A DNA stretch of 64,000 nucleotides from Flavobacterium sp. (GTDB taxonomy: Bacteria; Bacteroidota; Bacteroidia; Flavobacteriales; Flavobacteriaceae). Each line of letters begins with the position of its first letter. Within the stretch, counting starts at the first letter, position 1. Made by a program: the position numbers and the translations under genes. The stretch lies in the NCBI GenBank assembly GCA_023259675.1, contig JALRGT010000011.1, forward strand, positions 1 through 64,000. The letters are read 5' to 3'. Shown here one piece after another: positions 38,200 to 48,033 of the stretch. A model generated the notes under the pieces. It was given only the letters and a program-made list of their open reading frames with translations. It had not been told where the DNA came from and searched no databases.

Positions 38200-39081
38200 A
38201 TGAAAATTACAGTTGTACTTTTTGTAGCTGTTTTTGCAGGGATTTTTAATAGTTGTGTATCTGCCCAAAAAACAAATGAGAAAGAGCGCTATAAAGTTGC
38301 CGTTTGTGATTGGATGATTTTAAAAAGGCAAAAACTCGGTTCTTTTGCTTTGGCCAAAGAAATTAAAGCGGATGGAATTGAACTCGATATGGGAGGTTTA
38401 GGCAACAGACCAACCTTCGATAGTAAATTAGGAGATCCAGTAGAAAGACAAAAATTCTTGGATAAATCCAAAGAATTAGGAGTAGGAATCAGTTCTATTG
38501 CCATGTCTGGATTTTATGCACAATCTTTTGCCAAAAGAGAAACCGTGACTCAGATGGTTAATGATTGTATACAAACCATGAAAAATATGAAGGTAAAAGT
38601 GGCTTATTTACCGCTGGGTACCCAATGTGATTTGGTTAAATATCCGGAGTTGCGCCCGGAAATCATCAAAAGATTGCAATGGGCCGGCAAACAAGTGGGT
38701 AAAATAGGTGGTGTCATAGCCATTGAAACTTCTTTGAGTGCCACCGAAGAAAGAAAACTTCTTGAAGAAATTGGTTCCAAAAACATCAAAAGTTCATTCA
38801 ATTTTGCCAATGCAATTGATAATGGCAGAGATATCAGTTCTGAATTGAAAATATTAGGCAAAAAACATGTGGCACAAATTCATGCCTCGAATACCGATAG
38901 AGTTTGGTTAGAAAATGATGAAGCGATAGACATGCCAAAAATCAAGAAAACCTTAGACGAAATGAACTGGAAAGGTTGGTTGATTGTAGAGCGTTCCAGA
39001 GATGTAACACAAGTGCATAATGTAAAGGCAAATTATGGTGCTAATGTGGCTTATTTAAAACGAATTTTTCAAAACAAATAA
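38200..39081 (+). CDS. Xylose-isomerase-like TIM-barrel lipoprotein (sugar phosphate isomerase/epimerase family)
   Basis: About 293 residues from ATG 38200, which gives a clean SPII signal (MKITVVLFVAVFAGIFNSCVSAQ); an upstream ATG at 38170 would add ten residues. The AP-endonuclease-2/xylose-isomerase-like barrel is shown by LAKEIKADGIELDMGG, VGISSIAMSGFYAQ, VIAIETSLSATEE, SFNFANAID, AQIHASNTDRVW and WLIVERSRD. Members bind a metal and act on sugars or sugar acids. Export of such an enzyme is unusual but recurrent in Bacteroidota glycan loci; substrate unknown. Confidence 0.75.
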   Translation: MKITVVLFVAVFAGIFNSCVSAQKTNEKERYKVAVCDWMILKRQKLGSFALAKEIKADGIELDMGGLGNRPTFDSKLGDPVERQKFLDKSKELGVGISSIAMSGFYAQSFAKRETVTQMVNDCIQTMKNMKVKVAYLPLGTQCDLVKYPELRPEIIKRLQWAGKQVGKIGGVIAIETSLSATEERKLLEEIGSKNIKSSFNFANAIDNGRDISSELKILGKKHVAQIHASNTDRVWLENDEAIDMPKIKKTLDEMNWKGWLIVERSRDVTQVHNVKANYGANVAYLKRIFQNK

Positions 39082-39099
39082 AATCAAAATCCATTATTG

Positions 39100-41826
39100 A
39101 TGAGATATTTAAATTTACTTTTTTTAGGATTATATGTCACTTTTGCTTCAGCACAAAGTGTAACGATTGTTCGTGATGCCAATGCGCCCAGAATTCAATT
39201 TGGAGCAGAAAAACTCTCGGAAAAACTAAAAGAAAAAGGATATGAGGTTACTTTTTCGGATAAAATGCCACGTAGTTCACGTCATAAAGTGATTGTCATC
39301 GGAGAAAAAGAAAACGCTGTTTGGAAAAAAAACATCGCCAAATTTACTCTAGACGAAAGTAAACTGACCAAAAAAGAAGGCTTTCAAATCAGTTCTCAAA
39401 AAAATGTTCTTTTTGTGGAAGGAATGGATGCTTCCGGAGCTTTGTATGGCGCCATGGAATTGGCAAGTCGAGTGAATGCTTCAGGAAAATTACCTTCCGA
39501 AATCAATGTGCAACAAAATCCGGAAATGGTTTTGAGAGGTACTTGCATCGGTATGCAAAAAACTACTTATTTGCCAGGTAGAGGCGTATATGAATATCCA
39601 TATACTCCAGAAAATTTTCCGTGGTTTTATGATAAAGCATTATGGAAGGAATACTTGGATATGATGGTGGATAACCGATTAAATTCACTGTATTTATGGA
39701 GTGGACATCCCTTTGCTTCCTTGGTAAAATTGAAAGAATATCCGTTTGCACTCGAAGTGAGTGAAGAAGATTTCAAAAATAATGAAGAAATTTTCAAATT
39801 CATCACTACCGAAGCCAATAAAAGAGGGATTTGGGTCATTCAAATGTTCTATAATATTATAGTTTCCCAACCTTTTGCAGAGCATTATAATATCAAAACA
39901 CAGGACAGAGAGCGACCGATTACTCCTTTATTAGCCGATTATACCCGAAAATCTATTGCTGCATTTATAGAAAAATACCCTAATGTGGGACTGTTGGTTG
40001 CTTTGGGAGAAGCTATGAATACTGTGGATGACGATGTAGAATGGTTTACCAAAACGATTATTCCGGGTGTACAAGACGGATTAAAAGCACTTGGACGAAC
40101 CGATGAACCGCCAGTAATCTTGAGATCTCATGATACCGATGCTCCAAAAGTTATGGAAAAGGCCTTGCCGATGTATAAAAATTTATACACGATGAGTAAG
40201 TATAATGGTGAGTCTTTAACTACTTATCAGCCAGGAGGCCCTTGGGCAGAAACCCACAGACAATTGAGCTCTTTGGGTTCTATTCATATTTCAAATGTGC
40301 ATATTTTGGCTAATCTGGAACCTTTTAGATATGGTTCCCCTGATTTTATTCAGAAAAGTATTCAGGCGATGCACAACATTCATGGAGCAAACGCGCTTCA
40401 CTTATATCCACAGACATCGTTTTGGGATTGGCCTTATACGGCAGATAAAACAGAACCAAGATTACTGGAAATGGAACGCGATTGGATTTGGTACAAAGCG
40501 TGGGCACGTTACGCCTGGGAAAGCCAAAGAAGCCGAGCGGATGAAGTTGCTTTTTGGAGCAAACAATTGGCAGATAAATACGGTACCGATACAGAAACGG
40601 CTACCCAAATTTTGAAAGCCTACGAGGAAGATGGAGAAATTGCCCCAAAAACACTAAGACGATTCGGAATCACAGAGGGGAATAGACAAACGTTATTGTT
40701 GGGAATGTTCGAAAGTCAATTGGTAAATCCCTATAAATGGCGTGTGTATCCGGGATTTTATGAGTCTTGTGGCCCTATTGGCGAAATTCTGATTGAGTAT
40801 GCGAAAAAAGAATGGGAACACCAACCGCATGTTGGTGAGACTCCAGTACAAATTATCAGCGAAATTACCCAACACGGAAAGTTAGCTGCTGATGCGATAG
40901 ATAAGGCTTCCGCCAAAGTGACTCAGAATAAAGAAGAGTTTGAAAGACTCAAAAATGACACCTATTGTTACAAAGCTTTTGCCGATTGTTTTTCAGAAAA
41001 AGTAAAAGCGGCACTCTTGGTTTTGCGTTACAGTTACTCAAATGATATTGCCGATTTAGATCAAGCATTACCTCATTTGGAGAAAAGTTATGAATACTAC
41101 CAAGAATTGGTCAACTTGACAAAGGACAGTTATTTGTATGCCAACAGTATGCAAACAGCCCAACGCCGAATCCCAATTGGGGGAGATGATGGTTTTAATA
41201 AAACTTGGGAAGAGTTATTGCCACATTATGAAAGAGAAATTGTTAATTTCAAACGTAATCTTTCACTGTTAAAAGCGTCCAAAGATGGTAAGATAGAAAG
41301 GGTCGAAGCTAAGCCTTGGAAAACGGCTGATGTGACTATTTTGAATGATAATACAGCAACTTATTTAGTCAAAGAAGGAACCAAAGTCTATGGAACTCCA
41401 ATTTCTGAAATCACTAAGGTGGCTCCCGAATTGCAAAACTTAAAAGGAATTGCGTTAGAGGAAACTTCTCAAAATGAAAACGGAACCACCCTTAAATTCA
41501 AAAATAAAAAAACGGTAAAATTGGTCATTGGATATTTTAATACCGATCAAAAAAGATTTTTATTTCCCCCAAGTTTAGAAACCAATGCGGCTGGAAATAC
41601 GCACGGTCAAGCTGAAGTAGTTTTGGCCAATGCAATGAAGATAAAAGAAATGCCAAGGGTAAATATTCATACGTATCTTTTCCAACCGGGTGAGAATGAA
41701 TTGGTTTTAGGAAAAGGAAGGGTTTTGGTTTTAGGATTTATTGATGCTAATCAAAATATTAATTCCAGAGACGTTGGTTATATTGGTAAAGATGATAAAG
41801 AAGCCGTTGATTGGCTCTTCTATTAA
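39100..41826 (+). CDS. GH67-like (alpha-glucuronidase-type) secreted glycoside hydrolase
   Basis: About 908 residues from ATG 39100 (TTG 39097 directly precedes it). The signal peptide ends FASAQ. The N-terminal domain (about 20-140: FGAEKLSEKL, GFQISSQKNVLFVEGMDASGALYGAMELASRV) is the small alpha/beta domain shared by GH67, GH20 and GH84 enzymes. The barrel follows, with RGTCIGMQKTTYLPGRG, NRLNSLYLWSGHPF, GLLVALGEAMN and HLYPQTSFWDWPY; a helical and a beta domain complete the C-terminus. I would expect removal of a uronic acid from pectin, but the family is not settled and it could be a distinct GH family. Confidence 0.6.
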   Translation: MRYLNLLFLGLYVTFASAQSVTIVRDANAPRIQFGAEKLSEKLKEKGYEVTFSDKMPRSSRHKVIVIGEKENAVWKKNIAKFTLDESKLTKKEGFQISSQKNVLFVEGMDASGALYGAMELASRVNASGKLPSEINVQQNPEMVLRGTCIGMQKTTYLPGRGVYEYPYTPENFPWFYDKALWKEYLDMMVDNRLNSLYLWSGHPFASLVKLKEYPFALEVSEEDFKNNEEIFKFITTEANKRGIWVIQMFYNIIVSQPFAEHYNIKTQDRERPITPLLADYTRKSIAAFIEKYPNVGLLVALGEAMNTVDDDVEWFTKTIIPGVQDGLKALGRTDEPPVILRSHDTDAPKVMEKALPMYKNLYTMSKYNGESLTTYQPGGPWAETHRQLSSLGSIHISNVHILANLEPFRYGSPDFIQKSIQAMHNIHGANALHLYPQTSFWDWPYTADKTEPRLLEMERDWIWYKAWARYAWESQRSRADEVAFWSKQLADKYGTDTETATQILKAYEEDGEIAPKTLRRFGITEGNRQTLLLGMFESQLVNPYKWRVYPGFYESCGPIGEILIEYAKKEWEHQPHVGETPVQIISEITQHGKLAADAIDKASAKVTQNKEEFERLKNDTYCYKAFADCFSEKVKAALLVLRYSYSNDIADLDQALPHLEKSYEYYQELVNLTKDSYLYANSMQTAQRRIPIGGDDGFNKTWEELLPHYEREIVNFKRNLSLLKASKDGKIERVEAKPWKTADVTILNDNTATYLVKEGTKVYGTPISEITKVAPELQNLKGIALEETSQNENGTTLKFKNKKTVKLVIGYFNTDQKRFLFPPSLETNAAGNTHGQAEVVLANAMKIKEMPRVNIHTYLFQPGENELVLGKGRVLVLGFIDANQNINSRDVGYIGKDDKEAVDWLFY

Positions 41827-41831
41827 AATAT

Positions 41832-44800
41832 ATGAAGGATATAAAATTTTTATTTTGTTTTTTTTTAGTTGGTTGCTTTGGGTGGTGTCAAAGCAACAAG
41901 GAAATAGTGGGGCCTCGTAAAGAGGTTTCGCTAAATTCCTTTTGGGAAACGGTTATGTTTGACCAATTGCCTCAAACTGAAACTGACTTTGTAAGCCAGC
42001 CTAAAATAGATTCGCAATGGCAAAAAGTAAATGTGCCGCACAATTGGGATCAGTATTATGGCTTTCGCCGAATGAAACACGGTAATTTGCATGGTACCGC
42101 TTGGTATCACAAATCCCTACAATTAGACAAAACAGATAAAGGGAGAAGACTCTTTCTTTATTTTGAAGGAGTGAGTTCGTATGCGACGGTGTGGATAAAC
42201 GGAAAAAAAGTGGGAGAACACAAAGGAGGAAGAACCACTTTTACAATTGATATTACCGATGCTGTAACTTTTGAAACCGAAAATAACCTTATAGTTAAAG
42301 CAGCACATCCTGCATTCATTGCCGACTTGCCTTGGGTTTGTGGTGGTTGTTCGGGTGAATGGGGATTTTCTGAAGGTTCACAACCTATGGGGATTTTTAG
42401 ACCGGTTACGTTAGTCGTTACCGATGAAGTTCGTATTCAGCCTTTCGGTGTGCATATTTGGAATGACAAAACCACTTCTAAAGAAAAAGCGCTTCTACAT
42501 ACCACAACCGAAATCAAGAACTACGGAAAAAGTAATCGAAAACTAACTATTGTCAACACACTTTTTGACAAAGTAGGGAAACAAATAACAACGTCCAAAA
42601 GTGAAATAGAAAGCCTTGCCGGAGAAACCAAAGAAATCGCGCATACGTTAGCAGCAATTTTAAAACCTAAACTTTGGAGTCCTAAAAATCCGTATTTGTA
42701 TGAGTTGGTGACTTCTATTTATGAAAACGGAAAAAAAATTGACGAGTTAAAAACGCCTTACGGAATCCGTTGGGTATCTTGGCCGGTAGACAGAGCCGGG
42801 GATGATAATCGATTTTTCATCAATGATGAACCTTTGTTTATTAACGGAACTTGCGAATACGAACATTTAATAGGAAACAGTCATTCGTTTTCTAAGGAAC
42901 AGATTAAGGCACGAATCGAACAAATCAAAGCTGCCGGATTCAATGCTTTTAGAGAAGCGCATCAGCCACATAATTTAGAATATCAAAAAGAATTAGACGA
43001 AAATGGCATCCTGTTTTGGAGTCAGTTTTCGGCACATATTTGGTACGATGCTCCCGAATTCAAGGAAAATTTCAAAACTCTGTTGCGTGAATGGATCAAA
43101 GAACGCCGCAACAATCCATCGGTTGTATTGTGGGGATTACAAAACGAAAGTACGATTCCAGCTGCATTTGCTGAAGAATGTACTCAAATCATCCGCGAAA
43201 TGGATCCAACAGCTGCTTTACAACGCAAGGTAACGACTTGTAACGGTGGTGAAGGAACGGATTGGAATGTGGTGCAAAACTGGTCGGGAACTTATGGTGG
43301 AGATCCATTTAATTATGATGTGGAGTTGAGCAAACAACTCTTAAACGGAGAATATGGTGCTTGGCGTTCACACGATTTGCACACCGAAGGCGAGTTTGAC
43401 CAAAAAGGAATTTTGAGTGAAAATCGTTTTTCGCAATTGATGGAAATTAAAGTGCGCGAAGCCGAATCGGTAAAAGATAAAATTGCGGGACAATTCAACT
43501 GGCTTTTTGCTTCTCACGAAAATCCGGGACGTTCTCAAAACGGCGAAGGTTTTCGAGACATAGACAAAGTGGGACCGGTAAATTACAAAGGGCTTTTCAG
43601 TATTTGGGGCGAACCATTAGATGCTTATTATATGTACCGCGCCAATTATGTTTCGAACAAAACCAACCCAATGGTGTATATTGTTTCGCATACTTGGCCG
43701 AGTCGTTGGGATGCTCCTGGAGTCAAAAACGGAATTGATGTATATTCGAATTGTGAAGAAGTCGAATTGTTCAATGATGTGAATAAAATATCTCTAGGAA
43801 AATTGAAAAATCCGGGGTTGGGACAGCATTTTCAATGGAATAATGTCAATATTCAATACAATGTTTTGTATGCCGTGGGTTATGTAAATGGTGTGGCTGT
43901 TGCCAAAGATTATATCGTTTTGAACACTTTGCCAAAAGCGCCTAGTTTTAAAGATTTAGAAACAAAAAAAGAGACTATTCTAAAGCCTAAAAAAGGTTAT
44001 AATTATATTTACAGAGTCAATTGTGGGGGTTCAGAAATGACGGATTCTTTCGGAAATTTGTGGCAGGCAGATGTTCATAAAAGCGGAACCAATACTTGGG
44101 GTTCTTTGTCATGGACTGATAATTTCAAACAATTGCCTGATTTTTATGCAAGCCAACGCAATACTTTTGACCCAATTGCAGGAACCAAAAACTGGGAATT
44201 GTTTCAAAGCTTTAGATACGGAATCGATAAATTACGTTATGAATTTCCTGCTCCTGCCGGAGAATATATAGTGGAATTGTATTTCATAGAACCTTGGTAC
44301 GGAACCGGTGGAGGATTGGATTGTAAAGGTTGGCGTTTGTTTGACATAGCAATTAATGATGCAACGGTGCTAAAAGATTTAGATATTTGGTCCGAAGTAG
44401 GTCACGATTCCGCTTTGAAAAAATCTTTTATTGTGAAAAGTGAAAACGGAAAAATAGTGGTTTCTTTTCCAAATGTAAAGGTTGGAGAAGCAATACTTTC
44501 TGCTATTTCCATTGCCACAAAAGATAAAAAAATAAAAGGAGCTTCAGCTTCGCCAAGAAATATCCAGGATGTTGTGAGCAATTCCGAATTTAAAATTGGG
44601 TCGTGGTTGAATATCAATTCGGAACAATTTTCCGATTCGGATGTGGCGTTTACCCAATTGCCTTCCGAAGTTTTTGGTGCGGATTATTTGCAGTTTTCAG
44701 ATAAATCAAAATCGTCAGGTTCTTTTGTAACCAAAGAAGATTCTGAGATTTATCTATTTCATGAATCAAAGGATTCTATTTCGGGTTATAATAAATTGGA

Positions 44801-45344
44801 AGAAAAAGCCAAAAATAGCAAAGGGATAGTATTTACTGTTTTTAATAAAAAAGTTATAAAAGGAGAAAAAGTATTTTTCGAGAAGGATTCAAAGTCTAGC
44901 ACTATCGCGGTAGTTCCAACTTACGACATGGGAGAGAAAGATGATTCTCGCCCCGTAGTACTTTTTGAAGCCGAAAATGCCAAGAGCATTGGAATTGGAA
45001 TTGGAATTGAAAAAGGGAATTTCAAAAAAAGTGATTATGTCGAGTTTACAAAGAAAACTCCAAACAGCATTCAGTTTGAGGTAAAACCGGGTGTTGCCGG
45101 AATTTACTTGATGCGTTTCCGTTTTATGAATAGAAATGAAACACCGATAAAAGTTCGTTTCAAAATGGAAGATGCTTACGGAATTATGATGCGAAATGAT
45201 GAAATTGAATTTCCCCCTGCATCAGAAAAATGGAAAGTATTAAATACCACTTCGGGTGGTTATATTAATGCCGGAACATACAAAATTACAATAGAATCTG
45301 AGGATATGAAAGGTTTACTTTTGGATTCCTTTGAATTTCAATAA
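41832..45344 (+). CDS. GH2 glycoside hydrolase with malectin-like and C-terminal CBM-like domains
   Basis: About 1170 residues from ATG 41832, where a signal peptide begins (MKDIKFLFCFFLVGCFGW); an in-frame TTG at 41811 lies in the previous gene. Domain order is GH2 jelly-roll (about 40-205), Ig-like (about 215-315), TIM barrel with VVLWGLQNES (acid/base Glu about 439) and LLNGEYGAWRS (nucleophile Glu about 507), an Ig-like DUF4982-type region (about 640-710), a malectin-like domain beginning YRVNCGG (about 750-890), and a CBM6/35-like domain at the end. GH2 activity could be beta-galactosidase, beta-glucuronidase or alpha-L-arabinopyranosidase. The two extra domains suggest insoluble or cell-wall targets. 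Confidence 0.88.
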   Translation: MKDIKFLFCFFLVGCFGWCQSNKEIVGPRKEVSLNSFWETVMFDQLPQTETDFVSQPKIDSQWQKVNVPHNWDQYYGFRRMKHGNLHGTAWYHKSLQLDKTDKGRRLFLYFEGVSSYATVWINGKKVGEHKGGRTTFTIDITDAVTFETENNLIVKAAHPAFIADLPWVCGGCSGEWGFSEGSQPMGIFRPVTLVVTDEVRIQPFGVHIWNDKTTSKEKALLHTTTEIKNYGKSNRKLTIVNTLFDKVGKQITTSKSEIESLAGETKEIAHTLAAILKPKLWSPKNPYLYELVTSIYENGKKIDELKTPYGIRWVSWPVDRAGDDNRFFINDEPLFINGTCEYEHLIGNSHSFSKEQIKARIEQIKAAGFNAFREAHQPHNLEYQKELDENGILFWSQFSAHIWYDAPEFKENFKTLLREWIKERRNNPSVVLWGLQNESTIPAAFAEECTQIIREMDPTAALQRKVTTCNGGEGTDWNVVQNWSGTYGGDPFNYDVELSKQLLNGEYGAWRSHDLHTEGEFDQKGILSENRFSQLMEIKVREAESVKDKIAGQFNWLFASHENPGRSQNGEGFRDIDKVGPVNYKGLFSIWGEPLDAYYMYRANYVSNKTNPMVYIVSHTWPSRWDAPGVKNGIDVYSNCEEVELFNDVNKISLGKLKNPGLGQHFQWNNVNIQYNVLYAVGYVNGVAVAKDYIVLNTLPKAPSFKDLETKKETILKPKKGYNYIYRVNCGGSEMTDSFGNLWQADVHKSGTNTWGSLSWTDNFKQLPDFYASQRNTFDPIAGTKNWELFQSFRYGIDKLRYEFPAPAGEYIVELYFIEPWYGTGGGLDCKGWRLFDIAINDATVLKDLDIWSEVGHDSALKKSFIVKSENGKIVVSFPNVKVGEAILSAISIATKDKKIKGASASPRNIQDVVSNSEFKIGSWLNINSEQFSDSDVAFTQLPSEVFGADYLQFSDKSKSSGSFVTKEDSEIYLFHESKDSISGYNKLEEKAKNSKGIVFTVFNKKVIKGEKVFFEKDSKSSTIAVVPTYDMGEKDDSRPVVLFEAENAKSIGIGIGIEKGNFKKSDYVEFTKKTPNSIQFEVKPGVAGIYLMRFRFMNRNETPIKVRFKMEDAYGIMMRNDEIEFPPASEKWKVLNTTSGGYINAGTYKITIESEDMKGLLLDSFEFQ

Positions 45345-45357
45345 TAAAATAAATTTA

Positions 45358-45490
45358 AACCATATAAGGCATTTAAGGTCATATAAGTTTGTTCATAAAA
45401 ACTTATTTAATGAACTTATTTTTTTAATTTGTTTCTGCTTTTAAACTTACAAAGCTTAAAGCAAATTTCACTTAAATGCCTTATATGGTT
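45358..45490. repeat. 133-bp element with 20-bp perfect terminal inverted repeats
   Basis: AACCATATAAGGCATTTAAG (45358-45377) is the exact inverse complement of 45471-45490. Inside are further dyads (GTTCAT 45391-45396 with ATGAAC 45410-45415; TGCTTT near 45436 with AAAGCA near 45458). No target-site duplication was seen. The right arm runs into an in-frame ATG upstream of the second GH2. Confidence 0.7.
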
Positions 45491-45505
45491 AATAAAAAAA
45501 ATACA

Positions 45506-47944
45506 ATGGTAAAAGAACATAAAAACGTTTTACAAAAAGTTGGAATAGTAATCTTCCTATTGTTTCTGGTGGCTTGTGCATCAAGTGATAAAAAAGTTAG
45601 AATCGTTGGAGATTTTAATAAAGATTGGAATTTCAAATTAGGTAATCATCCTGATGCCGTTCAAGCTAATTTTGATGCATCCGATTGGAGGTCGTTGCAA
45701 TTACCACATGATTGGAGTATAGAAGGGGAGTTTAGTAAAGATCATCCAACAAAACCGGAACAAGGAGCACTACCTGCAGGTTTAGGTTGGTACCGCAAGT
45801 CATTTACACTTCCGGAAGATTATAAAAATAAATCCGTTTCCATTGAATTTGATGGGGTTCATAAAAATAGTGAGATTTGGATTAACGGTCATTCTTTAGG
45901 AATACGTCCAAACGGTTATATTTCTTTTGCTTATGAATTGACAGCGTATTTGAATTTTGGGGATACGCCAAATGTTATTGCTGTAAAAGTGGACAATTCA
46001 GCGCAACCCAATTCCAGATGGTACACCGGTTCCGGAATTTACAGAAATGTACGCTTGGTGACTAGTGAAAAATTACATGTGGCACATTGGGGAACTTACG
46101 TGACTACACCAACAGTGTCAGAGGCAGAAGCAGCGGTGCATTTTGAAGTGACAATCGAAAACGAAAGTGACAATGATAAGGAATTTGAATTACTGACTTC
46201 AATTGTAGACGCTAATAATGTTGAGGTTTCCAGAACCAAATCGACGGAAAAAATTGGTACAAAAACAACTTCAAAAACGATTCAAAATCTCGTAGTAAAT
46301 CAGCCTAAATTATGGGATACAGAAGCACCTTATTTATATAAAGTGATTACCAAAATATATGATAAATCAACTTTGGTAGATCGTTATGAAACACCGTTGG
46401 GAATCAGATATTTCTCTTTTGATGCTGAAAAAGGTTTTTCTTTGAATGGAAAACCAACCAAGATTTTAGGAGTTTGTTTGCATCACGATAATGGAGCTTT
46501 GGGTGCGGTTGCCAATAAAAGTGCTATTAAACGAAAGTTGACCATTCTGAAAGAAATGGGAGCGAACGCTATCAGAACGTCGCATAACCCGCCATCATTA
46601 GAAATGCTACAGTTGTGTGACGAAATGGGTTTCATTGTGCAGGATGAAGCTTTTGATGTTTGGAAAAAAAGAAAAGTAAAGAATGATTATCACTTAGATT
46701 GGGATGAGTGGCACAAACAAGATTTAGAAGATTTTATCAAAAGAGACCGCAACCATCCTTCGGTGATGATGTGGAGTATTGGAAACGAAATTAGGGAACA
46801 GTTTGACAGTACCGGAATTGCCATTACCAGAGAATTGGCTCAAATTGTAAAATCGTTAGACATAACAAGACCGGTAACCAGTGCTTTGACGGAGAATATT
46901 CCGGAGAAAAACTTCATTTATCAGTCGGGTGCTTTGGATGTATTAGGTTTTAATTACAAACACGAAGATTACAAAGACTTTCCAGCCCGTTTCAAAGGAC
47001 AAAAAATAATTGCTTCCGAGAGTGTTTCTGCTTTAGAAACGCGCGGACATTATGATGCCGTTTTAGATTCGATACAATTTTGGCCACCGGCCCATAATAA
47101 ACCATTTGATGGTAATGCCGATTTCACGGTTTCTGCTTATGATAATGTGGCTGCCTATTGGGGAACAACACACGAGGAAAATTGGAAAACCATAAAAAAA
47201 CAGGATTTTATCGCAGGGACATTTATTTGGACAGGTTTTGATTATCTAGGAGAACCGATTCCCTATCCGTATCCGGCCAGAAGTTCTTATTTTGGAATCG
47301 TAGATTTGGCTGGTTTACCAAAGGATGTGTATTATATGTATCAAAGTGAATGGACGACGAAACCGGTTTTGCATCTATTTCCGCATTGGAATTGGGAAGT
47401 AGGACAAGAAGTCGATGTTTGGGCATACTACAACAATGCCGATGAAGTAGAATTATTCTTAAACGGAAAATCATTAGGTGTAAAAGCCAAACAAAATGAT
47501 GATTTACACATTTCTTGGAAAGTAAAATACGAACCGGGAATTCTAAAAGCCATTTCAAGAAAAGAGGGAAAAGTAGTTTTAGTAAAAGAAATTCATACCG
47601 CAGGAGCAGCTGCTAAAATTGCTTTAGAAGCAGATAAAGCTACTATCAAAAACGACACTTATGATTTGGTTTATGTAACGGTTTCTATTACAGATACTGA
47701 TGGAAATTTGGTTCCAAATGCGAATGATTTGATTAATTTTGAAGTGATTGGTGGTGGAAAATTAGTGGGAGTTGATAATGGTTATCAAGCTAATTTAGAT
47801 TCGTTTAAAGCTAGTTCTTGTAAAGTTTATAATGGAAAATGTATTGCCATTATTCAATCGAATGGGCAGCAGGAAAATATTCAATTGAAAGCTTCTACTG
47901 GGAATGGAATTGATGCTGCAACAATTGAAGTGGGAGTGGAGTAA
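45506..47944 (+). CDS. GH2 glycoside hydrolase lipoprotein (second)
   Basis: About 812 residues from ATG 45506, giving an SPII signal (IFLLFLVACASSD); the upstream ATG at 45476 lies in the inverted-repeat arm and is unlikely to be the start. Jelly-roll (about 35-190), Ig-like (about 195-300), TIM barrel with VMMWSIGNEIR (acid/base Glu about 428) and IIASESVSAL (nucleophile Glu about 505), then a DUF4982 domain (VDVWAYYNNADEVELFLNGKSLG) and a C-terminal Ig-like domain (KIALEADKATIKND). This is the common Bacteroidota beta-galactosidase/beta-glucuronidase architecture. It is the last gene of the polysaccharide locus. Confidence 0.92.
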   Translation: MVKEHKNVLQKVGIVIFLLFLVACASSDKKVRIVGDFNKDWNFKLGNHPDAVQANFDASDWRSLQLPHDWSIEGEFSKDHPTKPEQGALPAGLGWYRKSFTLPEDYKNKSVSIEFDGVHKNSEIWINGHSLGIRPNGYISFAYELTAYLNFGDTPNVIAVKVDNSAQPNSRWYTGSGIYRNVRLVTSEKLHVAHWGTYVTTPTVSEAEAAVHFEVTIENESDNDKEFELLTSIVDANNVEVSRTKSTEKIGTKTTSKTIQNLVVNQPKLWDTEAPYLYKVITKIYDKSTLVDRYETPLGIRYFSFDAEKGFSLNGKPTKILGVCLHHDNGALGAVANKSAIKRKLTILKEMGANAIRTSHNPPSLEMLQLCDEMGFIVQDEAFDVWKKRKVKNDYHLDWDEWHKQDLEDFIKRDRNHPSVMMWSIGNEIREQFDSTGIAITRELAQIVKSLDITRPVTSALTENIPEKNFIYQSGALDVLGFNYKHEDYKDFPARFKGQKIIASESVSALETRGHYDAVLDSIQFWPPAHNKPFDGNADFTVSAYDNVAAYWGTTHEENWKTIKKQDFIAGTFIWTGFDYLGEPIPYPYPARSSYFGIVDLAGLPKDVYYMYQSEWTTKPVLHLFPHWNWEVGQEVDVWAYYNNADEVELFLNGKSLGVKAKQNDDLHISWKVKYEPGILKAISRKEGKVVLVKEIHTAGAAAKIALEADKATIKNDTYDLVYVTVSITDTDGNLVPNANDLINFEVIGGGKLVGVDNGYQANLDSFKASSCKVYNGKCIAIIQSNGQQENIQLKASTGNGIDAATIEVGVE

Positions 47945-47961
47945 ATTAATTTTATATCATT

Positions 47962-47994
47962 AAAGCTCCTAGCCTTTAAAAGGCTAGGAGCTTT
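47962..47994. terminator. Bidirectional terminator / 33-bp palindrome, copy 1
   Basis: AAAGCTCCTAGCCTTT and its perfect inverse flank one base. T-runs on both strands make it a two-way terminator between convergent GH2 (+) and desaturase (-). An almost identical copy is at 56853-56885. Confidence 0.85.
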
Positions 47995-48033
47995 GGTATC
48001 AATGAAAAATTATAGAAGTCTATAAAAAACAAA

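Noticed and set aside
45476..45505. Upstream ATG of the second GH2
   Set aside because: It lies in the right arm of the inverted repeat; ATG 45506 gives a proper lipoprotein signal.
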